Positions 1 to 5,138 are shown, numbered from the stretch's first letter. The stretch: DNA of 5,138 nt from CAYYRI01 sp964474185 (GCA_964474185.1 CAYYRI010000030.1:1-5138); one strand, 5' to 3'. Numbers and translations are program-made. The notes: generated by a model from the sequence alone, not told the origin.

Positions 1-805
1 TGTATTTGGATATCGTTTCCACCATATGAACGGGAATTCTGATGGTTCTCGCCTGGTCGGCAAGGGCGCGCGTTATCGCCTGGCGGATCCACCAGGTGGC
101 GTAAGTTGAAAATTTATAACCTCTTCTCCAGTCAAATTTCTCCACCGCCCGGAACAATCCCAGATTTCCCTCCTGGATCAAATCCAACAAAGTCAGGTTC
201 GGCGACCTGCCGACGTATCTTTTGGCGATGGAAACCACCAATCTGAGGTTTGCCTTGGCTAATCTTTTATTGGCCTCTTCGTCCCCTTTCTCGATTCTTT
301 TGGCCAATTCTTTTTCTTCGGCGGCCGTTAAAAAAGAAACCTGGCCGATTTCTTTCAGATACATCTGGATGGGATCGATCCTGACGTCTTCCGCCGCCGA
401 TTTTTTCGGTTTTTCCTCTATGGTAAGAAGCTCACTGCTTTCTTTGATTTCAATTCCTTCTTTTTCCAAGTCTTCGTAGAGTTTTTCCAGGCCCTTGATG
501 TCGTTTTCAATTTCCGGGAAAAAATAAAGAATCTCAGAGTACGTGACAAAACCTCTTTCTTTGCCCTTTTCCGTCAATTGTCGGATTTTCTCCGGCAGAA
601 AAACTTTTTTGGGACGGCCGAGTTTCAGGGTTTTTTTCTTTTTTCTTTGGACATTCCTTCTTTTTTTCGGTCTTGCCTTCTGTTTTCTGCGAACGGATTT
701 TTTCTTCCAGACAGCGGGCTTTTTCTTCGTCCCTTTTCTTTTAGCCGCCTTTTTGATTTTTTTGCGGAGGACTTTTTTTGTTTTTTTAGATTTTTTCTTG
801 CGCAT
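1..805 (-). CDS. rpoD: Housekeeping RNA polymerase sigma factor RpoD (sigma-70/SigA), 3' end cut by window edge
   Basis: This gene encodes the primary sigma factor, which directs RNA polymerase to -10/-35 promoters. The first 268 residues are in the window; regions 3 and 4 lie beyond the left edge. Residues 1-67 form a very basic extension. Residues about 68-128 resemble region 1.1 (GFVTYSEILYFFPE). Region 1.2 starts near residue 144 (DPIQMYLKEIGQ). Region 2 follows, with LLDLIQEGNLGLFRAVEKF (2.2) at about 207-224 and KFSTYATWWIRQAITRALAD (2.3/2.4) at 231-250, then RTIRIPVHMVE. The exact match of region 2 to the primary-sigma consensus separates it from alternative sigmas. The ATG at 803-805 is the first start after an in-frame TAA nine bases upstream. 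It overlaps the end of dnaG by 20 bases and has no Shine-Dalgarno sequence, so translational coupling to dnaG is inferred. Identity is certain; the length of the basic tail depends on homopolymer A runs having been read correctly. Confidence 0.97.
   Translation of the reverse strand, partial: MRKKKSKKTKKVLRKKIKKAAKRKGTKKKPAVWKKKSVRRKQKARPKKRRNVQRKKKKTLKLGRPKKVFLPEKIRQLTEKGKERGFVTYSEILYFFPEIENDIKGLEKLYEDLEKEGIEIKESSELLTIEEKPKKSAAEDVRIDPIQMYLKEIGQVSFLTAAEEKELAKRIEKGDEEANKRLAKANLRLVVSIAKRYVGRSPNLTLLDLIQEGNLGLFRAVEKFDWRRGYKFSTYATWWIRQAITRALADQARTIRIPVHMVETISKY
605..805 (-). other. Lys/Arg-rich N-terminal extension of RpoD
   Basis: Of the first 60 residues of RpoD, 36 are Lys or Arg. No acidic residue appears before Glu72. 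The stretch is probably disordered and resembles a histone-like tail placed in front of region 1.1. Region 1.1 of well-studied primary sigmas is acidic and keeps sigma from binding DNA without core enzyme, so a basic tail ahead of it is a clear contrast. Basic N-terminal extensions are known in some other primary sigmas, for example actinobacterial ones. The role here (non-specific DNA contact, or contact with core enzyme or nucleoid) is inferred. Confidence 0.8.
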
Positions 806-3713
806 TTTTGATTAAAGAATTTAATTCCTGAGTTAATTTTTCGATTTTTTCCGAATCCTTTTCCTCTTCCGCTCTTTTGATTTCTTTAGAAATTCGGTCA
901 ACTTCGTTTTTAGTTTCCAGAGACTTGAGCTCCCTAAGACAGCATCGGATTTCGGACGCAATATCCTTTTCTTCAATATCCTCTATTTCCGACTTCAAAG
1001 CAAGACAGTTGAACAAAACTTCGGCTTCCTGGCTGAGTTTTTTGGGATCCAAGTCCTTATTCTCTTTCAGCTTGCCCAAGATTTCTCCGATTAAAGACGA
1101 CAAGCCGGTTATCTCACATTCCCGGACAATTTCCAAATTTTGGGGAGATTTTAAAATTAAAATGATCAATCTTTCCTCCAGCAATTCCTTTCTTGATTTT
1201 GACGGAAGATCCGCAATTTCTTCGGGTTCCATCCCCAAGGCTTCCGAGTATTCGTCCAATTTTACCTTGTTTAACTCTTCTTCTACGTCTTCCTCTTTTA
1301 TCCTTATTCTTTTGGCCAATTCACCGACCCAGTGGGATTGGACTATTTTGTTGGGAATCCTCTTTATCACGGGAAGCAGAATCTTGGATATTTCTCTTTT
1401 CCCCTCGGGATCGTCTTTGTTAAATTTGGAGAAAGTTGATTCGAAATAAAAATCCAAAACCGATTTCTTGTCGGTAATTATTTTTTCCCAATCTTTCGGA
1501 TTCCGGGAAATGACGTCGGCCGGGTCTTTGCCCTCCGGCATGATAATCACTTTGACGTTGAATCCCTGATTTATCGCCAAATCTACGCCTCTTTTCGTCG
1601 CCGAATCTCCGGCCACGTCCATATCGAAGGCGGTCAGAAGATTGTCCGAATATCTTTTGATGATTTTCAACTGATAAGAAGTAAGGGCGGTTCCCGAAGT
1701 GGCGACGACGTTTTCAACCCCGGCCTGATGGGAAAGGATCACGTCGGTATAACCTTCGACCAAAACGCACTCTTCTTGCTTGCGGACGGCCATTTTCGCC
1801 CTGTCCAAGCCGTAAACAATCCTGCTTTTGTCGTAGAGTATGGTCTGGGGAGTATTAACGTATTTCGCTATCTCTTTTTTGTCTTTATCTTTGAAAACCC
1901 TTCCGCCGAAACCTACCACCTGGGAATTCAAATCAAAAATGGGGAAAATAATTCTGCCCCGGAATCTGTCGTAAAACGAACCCTGCTCGGAGGTGATGGA
2001 CAAACCCGCTTTTTCAATTTCATTTTTCTGGTATCCCGATGAGTTTAAAAAATCGGACAGCCCCTGCCAGACGTCGGGAGCATAGCCTATCCTCCATTTT
2101 ATGATGCTTTCTTCCGTGATTCCCCTCGAAAGAAGATATTTTTTGGCGGCTTCGCCGGTTTTGCTTTCCTGAAGCTGTTTTTCAAAAAATCTGGCGGCTA
2201 ATTCGCAAATTTCATAAAGCTTTTGCCTTTCGGTTTGCCAGGCGACGTATTCCGGAGTTTGCCTTTTCAGTTCCACTCCCGATTTCTGGGCCAAAATCCG
2301 CAGGGCATCGCCGAATTCGACTCCTTCGATCTGCATCACGAATTTAAACATGTCTCCTCCGATTCCGCAATTTCCAACAACAAAATTTGTGGCCACATAA
2401 GAATGATCTTCGGCTATAGTCAAATTATAGACATCTCCTTTATATTCTTTTTTCTCAATGCTTTTAATTGGTGAAATCCAATATAATGTTTTATCTTTTT
2501 CGTAAAAACTGGAAAAGTTCAAAATGTGATTTTCTTGCCATAAAATTGTAAATGACTTTTTATGATGGACTCTTTTTTTATCTGTTCTTTCTTCTTGTAT
2601 ATTAAGAGTCGGCGCGATTCTGATCCTTAATAAAATATCTCTTAATTGTTCGGCTAAAACTAACGAAATAGTTGTAATGGCTTTAAATTTCCTTTCTTTT
2701 TTACATTTCGCAACCCTACCCCAATAACCGTCTCCCCTGAAAATTGCCTCTATGATTGTTTTTTGTTTTTCGAATGGTAAATACTGAAACTCAAAAGGGA
2801 TGTGCTTATTTTCTGCGTGGAGACCGCAGAGATTTTCAAAAATATTTGATAGCTTTGAATTACAAGCAGAAACTTCAATGCCGGTTCTTTTCCCCTCTTT
2901 CCGAAAATGAATTCCCGCTTCTATATTAAATATATCTTTTAGTAATTTTTTAATTTCGTTAGCAAAATTTTTTTCGTGATTCCCTAGGCTAAATCTGATA
3001 TAGGCGCGGTGATTACTGCCTTCGGCTATATAATACCCAATGAGTTTTAAAAACTTCTCGTCAGCCTTTATCTTGATTGGAATTTCAGTAATATCTGGAC
3101 CAAAATTACTAATCTCTCTGTTGTAATAATCGTCTAAATTAATATATTCTATATCTTTAATCTCCTGATTAACTGGGAAAAGTAAATAATCATTTATCGA
3201 AAGTTGTCTAGCCGGTAATTTTTCTACTTTATAATTTAAGTAAAATCTTGGACAATATTTTTTATTACAACCATCTTGGCAAATTCTTGTTTGACGACTC
3301 TTATGAGGACAATTTTTTGTTTTTATAACAAAAACCTCGTGGTCTTCCGTAAGCGAAGTAATCTCATTAGATTTTCTGGTTTTAATATCTAAAACATTGC
3401 CTTCGTATGGCCTCCATAAGGTTCTTATTATGGGCATATACCTTCCCTTGTGAGTTAAAACATTAACGCCTACATGGAGGTCTTCAATTTTATGATAGCC
3501 TCTCTCTGTTTTGATCAAACTGCCTGGCAAAAAACACCCGAAACAATGCCAGATTTGACGAGAGGGTGAAACAAAAAAAGAAGGTTTTTTTTCGGAATGG
3601 AAAGGACAAACGGCCCGATAATTCGCTCCCGTTTTCTGGAGCTTGATGTAGCCGCTTATCACCTCAATGATATCCAGCCGATTTTTAATTTCGTCGATTG
3701 GCGAACTTATCAT
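786..3713 (-). CDS. dnaG: DNA primase DnaG, interrupted by an in-frame intein
   Basis: DnaG makes the RNA primers for replication and works with the DnaB helicase. The precursor is 975 residues; removing the 389-residue intein leaves 586, close to E. coli DnaG (581). Mature numbering: the CHCC zinc-binding domain has Cys36, His39, Cys57 and Cys60 (CPFH ... HCFGC, followed by GIGGDMFKF). The catalytic core includes YDRFRGRIIFPI near 192-203 and KYVNTPQT near 228. The Toprim domain has Glu264 in VEGYTDV and Asp308/Asp310/Asp314 in FDMDVAGDSA, then MPEGKDPADVI near 336. About 370-586 is a helical, charged C-terminal region, expected to bind helicase. The ATG at 3711-3713 (protein MISSPIDEIKNRLD) is chosen because family homology starts there; the longer frame from a TTG at 3776 would add 21 unrelated residues overlapping the upstream gene. 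The start is 16 bases after the membrane-protein stop with no Shine-Dalgarno sequence, and the gene overlaps rpoD by 20 bases. Primase activity should depend on splicing, since the intein splits the zinc domain. Confidence 0.97.
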   Translation of the reverse strand: MISSPIDEIKNRLDIIEVISGYIKLQKTGANYRAVCPFHSEKKPSFFVSPSRQIWHCFGCFLPGSLIKTERGYHKIEDLHVGVNVLTHKGRYMPIIRTLWRPYEGNVLDIKTRKSNEITSLTEDHEVFVIKTKNCPHKSRQTRICQDGCNKKYCPRFYLNYKVEKLPARQLSINDYLLFPVNQEIKDIEYINLDDYYNREISNFGPDITEIPIKIKADEKFLKLIGYYIAEGSNHRAYIRFSLGNHEKNFANEIKKLLKDIFNIEAGIHFRKEGKRTGIEVSACNSKLSNIFENLCGLHAENKHIPFEFQYLPFEKQKTIIEAIFRGDGYWGRVAKCKKERKFKAITTISLVLAEQLRDILLRIRIAPTLNIQEERTDKKRVHHKKSFTILWQENHILNFSSFYEKDKTLYWISPIKSIEKKEYKGDVYNLTIAEDHSYVATNFVVGNCGIGGDMFKFVMQIEGVEFGDALRILAQKSGVELKRQTPEYVAWQTERQKLYEICELAARFFEKQLQESKTGEAAKKYLLSRGITEESIIKWRIGYAPDVWQGLSDFLNSSGYQKNEIEKAGLSITSEQGSFYDRFRGRIIFPIFDLNSQVVGFGGRVFKDKDKKEIAKYVNTPQTILYDKSRIVYGLDRAKMAVRKQEECVLVEGYTDVILSHQAGVENVVATSGTALTSYQLKIIKRYSDNLLTAFDMDVAGDSATKRGVDLAINQGFNVKVIIMPEGKDPADVISRNPKDWEKIITDKKSVLDFYFESTFSKFNKDDPEGKREISKILLPVIKRIPNKIVQSHWVGELAKRIRIKEEDVEEELNKVKLDEYSEALGMEPEEIADLPSKSRKELLEERLIILILKSPQNLEIVRECEITGLSSLIGEILGKLKENKDLDPKKLSQEAEVLFNCLALKSEIEDIEEKDIASEIRCCLRELKSLETKNEVDRISKEIKRAEEEKDSEKIEKLTQELNSLIKNAQEKI
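2502..3059 (-). other. LAGLIDADG homing endonuclease domain of the intein (approximate borders)
   Basis: Two dodecapeptide-like motifs are visible: LKLIGYYIAEGS at intein residues 163-174 and IIEAIFRGDGYW at 261-272. Their acidic residues Glu172 and Asp269 correspond to the metal-binding catalytic positions of two-motif LAGLIDADG enzymes. The roughly 95-residue spacing is normal for a monomeric enzyme with two repeats. The frame is fully open, so the nuclease may still be active. Its expected target would be an intein-free dnaG allele around the codons of the zinc motif. Domain borders are estimates from the motif positions. Confidence 0.88.
3252..3311 (-). other. Four-cysteine cluster in the intein, possible zinc site
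   Basis: Intein residues Cys76, Cys86, Cys90 and Cys95, spaced C-x9-C-x3-C-x4-C with His78 next to the first, lie just after block B and before PARQLSINDYLLFP, which leads into the endonuclease region. The spacing would allow one tetrahedral metal site. Metal binding is inferred from the pattern only. The cluster could instead be part of a DNA-recognition insertion or simply stabilise the loop. Confidence 0.55.
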
Positions 3714-3729
3714 TAGAATTTTAAAATAA

Positions 3730-4416
3730 TTATTGTTTATAACGGACGCCGATGAAAACGGAAACGCTGCCCACAATAAGCAAAAAAGTTGAAATCAGGG
3801 TGGTAATGTATTGATGGAAAATCGCCCCCAGAACGAAGTTTATGATTGCCGCCAGGAGAAAAGTGCCCATACCCCCCGAAATCAAGAAAGAACGGAGCCT
3901 GACGTATCTTTCCGAACTTTTAAATCCGTTAATCAGGAAAAAGAAAGTTATAAAAAGCAAAACAAGGGCGCCGATAATTCCGATGAACATGTTCATTGTT
4001 TCTCCTCTCGTGTCTTCCCAATAAACAAAAGGGGGACGGTAATAAGTTGCAGGAAGCCGGACATTGCTCAAATTGATTACAGTAATGGAAATGGCGGTTA
4101 TAAACATCAATATGAGAAAACTTATTTCGGTTTTTTTCATTTTTAAGATGCTGAAAGGAAGAGCCCCTGCAAAACAAAGAGATAAAAAAGTAAAAAAGGG
4201 ATAAAGGGCGAAAACCGCACTGATTTTTATGGGGTCCTTGAGAACCAATCCTGGAATCGCCAATATCCCCTCCATGATTATCAGCATCAGGAAAACGAGA
4301 AAAAAATAGCCGACATTTTTTTTCTTCGTTTCTTTAAAAGAAAGGTATAAACGCCAGCTGATAAAAATCAGGAAGGGCAAGACTATTAAATGAGAAATTG
4401 AAATAATCGGAATCAT
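3730..4416 (-). CDS. Seven-helix integral membrane protein of unknown function
   Basis: I do not recognise this 228-residue protein. Seven hydrophobic segments are visible, at about 5-25, 35-57, 64-89, 97-117, 141-163, 175-199 and 203-224. The second contains an acidic residue (Glu49). The longest polar loop, between segments 4 and 5, holds aromatic and charged residues (TYYRPPFVYWEDTRGE, about 124-139). Short basic loops (FKETKKKN after helix 1, KMKKTE after helix 3, KSSERYVRLR after helix 5) suggest, by the positive-inside rule, that these three face the cytoplasm and the N-terminus faces outside. The shape resembles the seven-helix sensor region found at the N-terminus of some histidine kinases, but no kinase or other output domain follows, so this is only a comparison. 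The ATG at 4414-4416 is 22 bases after the mazG-like stop and lacks a Shine-Dalgarno sequence. Its place directly before dnaG suggests shared transcription, not necessarily shared function. Confidence 0.85.
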   Translation of the reverse strand: MIPIISISHLIVLPFLIFISWRLYLSFKETKKKNVGYFFLVFLMLIIMEGILAIPGLVLKDPIKISAVFALYPFFTFLSLCFAGALPFSILKMKKTEISFLILMFITAISITVINLSNVRLPATYYRPPFVYWEDTRGETMNMFIGIIGALVLLFITFFFLINGFKSSERYVRLRSFLISGGMGTFLLAAIINFVLGAIFHQYITTLISTFLLIVGSVSVFIGVRYKQ

Positions 4417-4438
4417 TTTTTATTGGTTATTTAATTCA

Positions 4439-4798
4439 CTATTTTTCGTTCCAGTCCGTCCTTTTTCTTTTGGCGTCTTTTTGAGTGAATCCTCCGGGAT
4501 ACCTTTTCTTAAGTTTTTGAATATTCTCATTTAAAATTTCATCCAAATTCCAATCAAAATAATTGCAAATCATGGCTATATACCACAGCGTATCCCCAAT
4601 ATTTTCCCTTATGCCTTCTCTTTGATCGTTTTTATGAGAAAAGGGTTTTTTAATGCAGCTTGCCACGTCGCCGGCTTCCCCCGCCACGCCCAATCCCCAC
4701 GTTAATATTTCTTTTTCTTTGTCCGAAAAGAGCTGGGCGGTATTTTTGCAAAGATTCTGATATTCTTTTACGTTTTTTATTTTATTCTCTTTAGCCAT
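4439..4798 (-). CDS. MazG-like nucleotide pyrophosphohydrolase
   Basis: This 119-residue, all-helical protein matches the single-domain MazG-like family, which hydrolyses nucleoside triphosphates to monophosphate and pyrophosphate and is thought to remove non-canonical or excess nucleotides in the cytoplasm. Visible signatures are GLGVAGEAGDVASCIKK at 35-51 with Glu41 and Asp44, ENIGDTLWYIAMI at 65-77 with Asp69, and the closing NIQKLKKRYPGGF at 92-104. Related proteins usually carry GEAGE and ELGD at the two acidic motifs. Here Asp44 replaces the second Glu, and Asn66 stands where a metal-binding Glu is more common, with Glu65 beside it. Metal binding may therefore be slightly changed. The ATG at 4796-4798 is the natural start. 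The upstream NUDIX frame, if read through its TGA, would end 8 bases inside this gene, which suggests coupled translation of two nucleotide-cleaning enzymes. The natural substrate cannot be read from the sequence. Confidence 0.9.
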   Translation of the reverse strand: MAKENKIKNVKEYQNLCKNTAQLFSDKEKEILTWGLGVAGEAGDVASCIKKPFSHKNDQREGIRENIGDTLWYIAMICNYFDWNLDEILNENIQKLKKRYPGGFTQKDAKRKRTDWNEK

Positions 4799-4892
4799 CT
4801 TGATAGATTTTTTTATCCAAATAATTTTTAATTATTTTTGCGCTGGGCGGAAATAAGGGCTTGGGCAAATTATTCAAATCAAACCATTCTCA
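4791..4892 (-). pseudogene. In-frame continuation of the NUDIX gene beyond the internal TGA
   Basis: After the TGA the same frame stays open for 32 codons and ends with TAA at 4791-4793. The translated tail begins EWFDLNNLPKPLF, which matches the conserved C-terminal part of NUDT15-like proteins (WEWFDxDxLPxPLF). The tail is thus coding sequence that has not decayed. Restoring Trp (TGG) at the TGA would give a full-length protein overlapping the mazG-like start by 8 bases, a normal operon junction. Explanations are a recent nonsense mutation, a base-calling or assembly error at 4890, or readthrough. The label pseudogene applies only if the TGA is real and not suppressed. Confidence 0.75.
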
Positions 4893-5138
4893 TCTGGTAA
4901 TTTCATCGGGTTCCATTGTTTTCGGTTCGCCTTCAAAATCAACGCACAAAAACCCGATTGTGACAAAATGCTTATCCGGCACAAAGCCGTTGGAAACGCT
5001 TATTGGGCCGTTTAAATTCTTTATTTCAATTCCCGTTTCCTCCGACACCTCGCGAGCGGCCGCCTCTTTCAAACCTTCCTGAAAATGGAGTTTTCCGCCG
5101 GGCATAGTCCAAGTCCCCTCTCCGTGAAGCTCGCTGTC
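4890..5138 (-). CDS. NUDIX hydrolase (NUDT15/MutT-like), 5' end cut by window edge, stops at an in-frame TGA
   Basis: The Nudix box is perfect: G-x5-E-x7-REVSEETGI at window residues 15-37 (about 5028-5096), with the metal-binding glutamates Glu30, Glu33 and Glu34. The preceding ELHGEGTWTMPGG and the following KHFVTIGF and EPKTMEPDE resemble the NUDT15/MTH2 branch, which hydrolyses nucleoside triphosphates such as oxidised dGTP to monophosphates. Eleven codons upstream of the internal Met remain open and match the family (HGEGTW), so the real start lies beyond the right edge and the ATG at 5105 is not the start. The 82 codons in the window end at TGA (4890-4892), at a position where relatives have Trp (EPDKCEGWEWF pattern). 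The product stopped there would lack the last strand and helix of the fold. The substrate is inferred from subfamily resemblance. Confidence 0.88.
   Translation of the reverse strand, partial: DSELHGEGTWTMPGGKLHFQEGLKEAAAREVSEETGIEIKNLNGPISVSNGFVPDKHFVTIGFLCVDFEGEPKTMEPDEITR

Larger units (their letters stand above)
2370..3536 (-). mobile_element. Intein with homing endonuclease inside DnaG (389 residues)
   Basis: This segment is a self-splicing protein element. It begins with Cys1 (CFLPGSLIKT, block A) and has block B with the TxxH motif (SLTEDHEVFV, Thr63/His66). The C-terminal blocks are GDVYNLTIAEDHSYV (block F, His378) and FVVGN, ending at Asn389 and followed by Cys as the +1 residue. 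These residues fit the standard class 1 pathway: Cys1, branch at Cys+1, Asn cyclisation. The penultimate residue is Gly instead of the usual His. A LAGLIDADG endonuclease region lies between the splicing halves. The borders are set by the extein: joining WHCFG to CGIGGD rebuilds the uninterrupted zinc motif and a normal-length primase. Hand counts give about 26% G+C in 2401-2580, against about 53% in extein samples (1501-1620 and 2041-2100), which suggests later acquisition from a different source. Splicing activity is inferred, not shown. Confidence 0.96.

Noticed and set aside
605..800. T-rich tracts at the dnaG/rpoD junction as a rho-independent terminator
   Set aside because: The tracts encode Lys codons of rpoD on the minus strand, no G+C-rich hairpin precedes them, and on the plus strand no gene ends there.
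877..1449. Plus-strand open frame of 190 codons opposite the dnaG C-terminal region
   Set aside because: It is Ser/Leu/Phe-rich in the way expected from the complement of a Lys/Glu-rich gene, has no recognisable domain, and lies wholly opposite well-supported coding sequence. Other plus-strand frames (222-479, 543-815, 1728-2042, 2223-2474, 3811-4146, 4861-5082) were rejected for the same reason.
3714..3729. Promoter between the membrane-protein gene and dnaG (TATTTT-like box)
   Set aside because: The gap is only 16 bases and A+T-rich by default. There is no matching -35 box at a proper distance, so it is not distinguishable from chance.
3711..3776. Longer dnaG reading frame starting at TTG 3776
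   Set aside because: The added 21 residues do not resemble any DnaG N-terminus and would overlap the membrane-protein gene by 47 bases. The ATG at 3713 gives the usual primase start.
4860..4892. TGA as a selenocysteine codon, with a weak stem (GGTTTG / CAAGCC) just downstream
   Set aside because: The stem starts only four bases after the TGA, has a 16-base loop without a typical bacterial SECIS apex, and the family residue here is Trp, not Cys.
4791..5138. Genome-wide reassignment of TGA to Trp or Gly (codes 4 or 25)
   Set aside because: About 1,590 other codons in the window hold many TGG Trp and GGN Gly codons and not a single in-frame TGA. A reassigned code would be expected to show several.

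Overview
The window is bacterial. All five genes lie on the minus strand and read from right to left, with almost no non-coding DNA: the gaps are 16 and 22 bases and the other junctions overlap. The order of transcription is a NUDIX hydrolase of NUDT15/MutT type (5' end outside the window), a MazG-like nucleotide pyrophosphohydrolase, a seven-helix membrane protein of unknown function, DNA primase dnaG, and the housekeeping sigma factor rpoD (3' end outside the window). The dnaG-rpoD pair matches the core of the classical macromolecular-synthesis operon. The compact layout, Lys-rich proteins and the style of the DnaG and sigma C- and N-terminal regions resemble Patescibacteria (Parcubacteria-like candidate phyla). 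That placement is an impression, not a proof. No Shine-Dalgarno sequence is visible at any of the four ATG starts.

The main feature is an in-frame 389-residue intein inside DnaG (2370-3536). It sits exactly before the last cysteine of the primase zinc-binding motif, so the intein's Cys1 and the +1 extein Cys occupy the same zinc-ligand position before and after splicing. The intein has complete Hint blocks, both LAGLIDADG-type homing endonuclease motifs with their acidic residues, an extra four-cysteine cluster, and an unusual penultimate Gly where His is common. Its DNA is much richer in A+T than the flanking primase sequence. Removing it restores a normal 586-residue primase.

The second notable feature is at the right edge. 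The NUDIX gene has an in-frame TGA exactly where NUDT15-like proteins carry a conserved Trp. The frame continues beyond it for 32 well-matching codons and then stops 8 bases inside the start of the mazG-like gene. This looks like a recent nonsense change, a sequence error, or readthrough. Other genes here use TGG for Trp and TAA/TAG as stops, so a general code change is not supported.

Together the genes cover nucleotide-pool cleaning (NUDIX, MazG), replication priming (DnaG) and transcription initiation (RpoD), plus one membrane protein of unknown role. I saw no tRNA, rRNA, CRISPR array, insertion sequence or convincing terminator. There is no gene-free stretch longer than about 25 bases.
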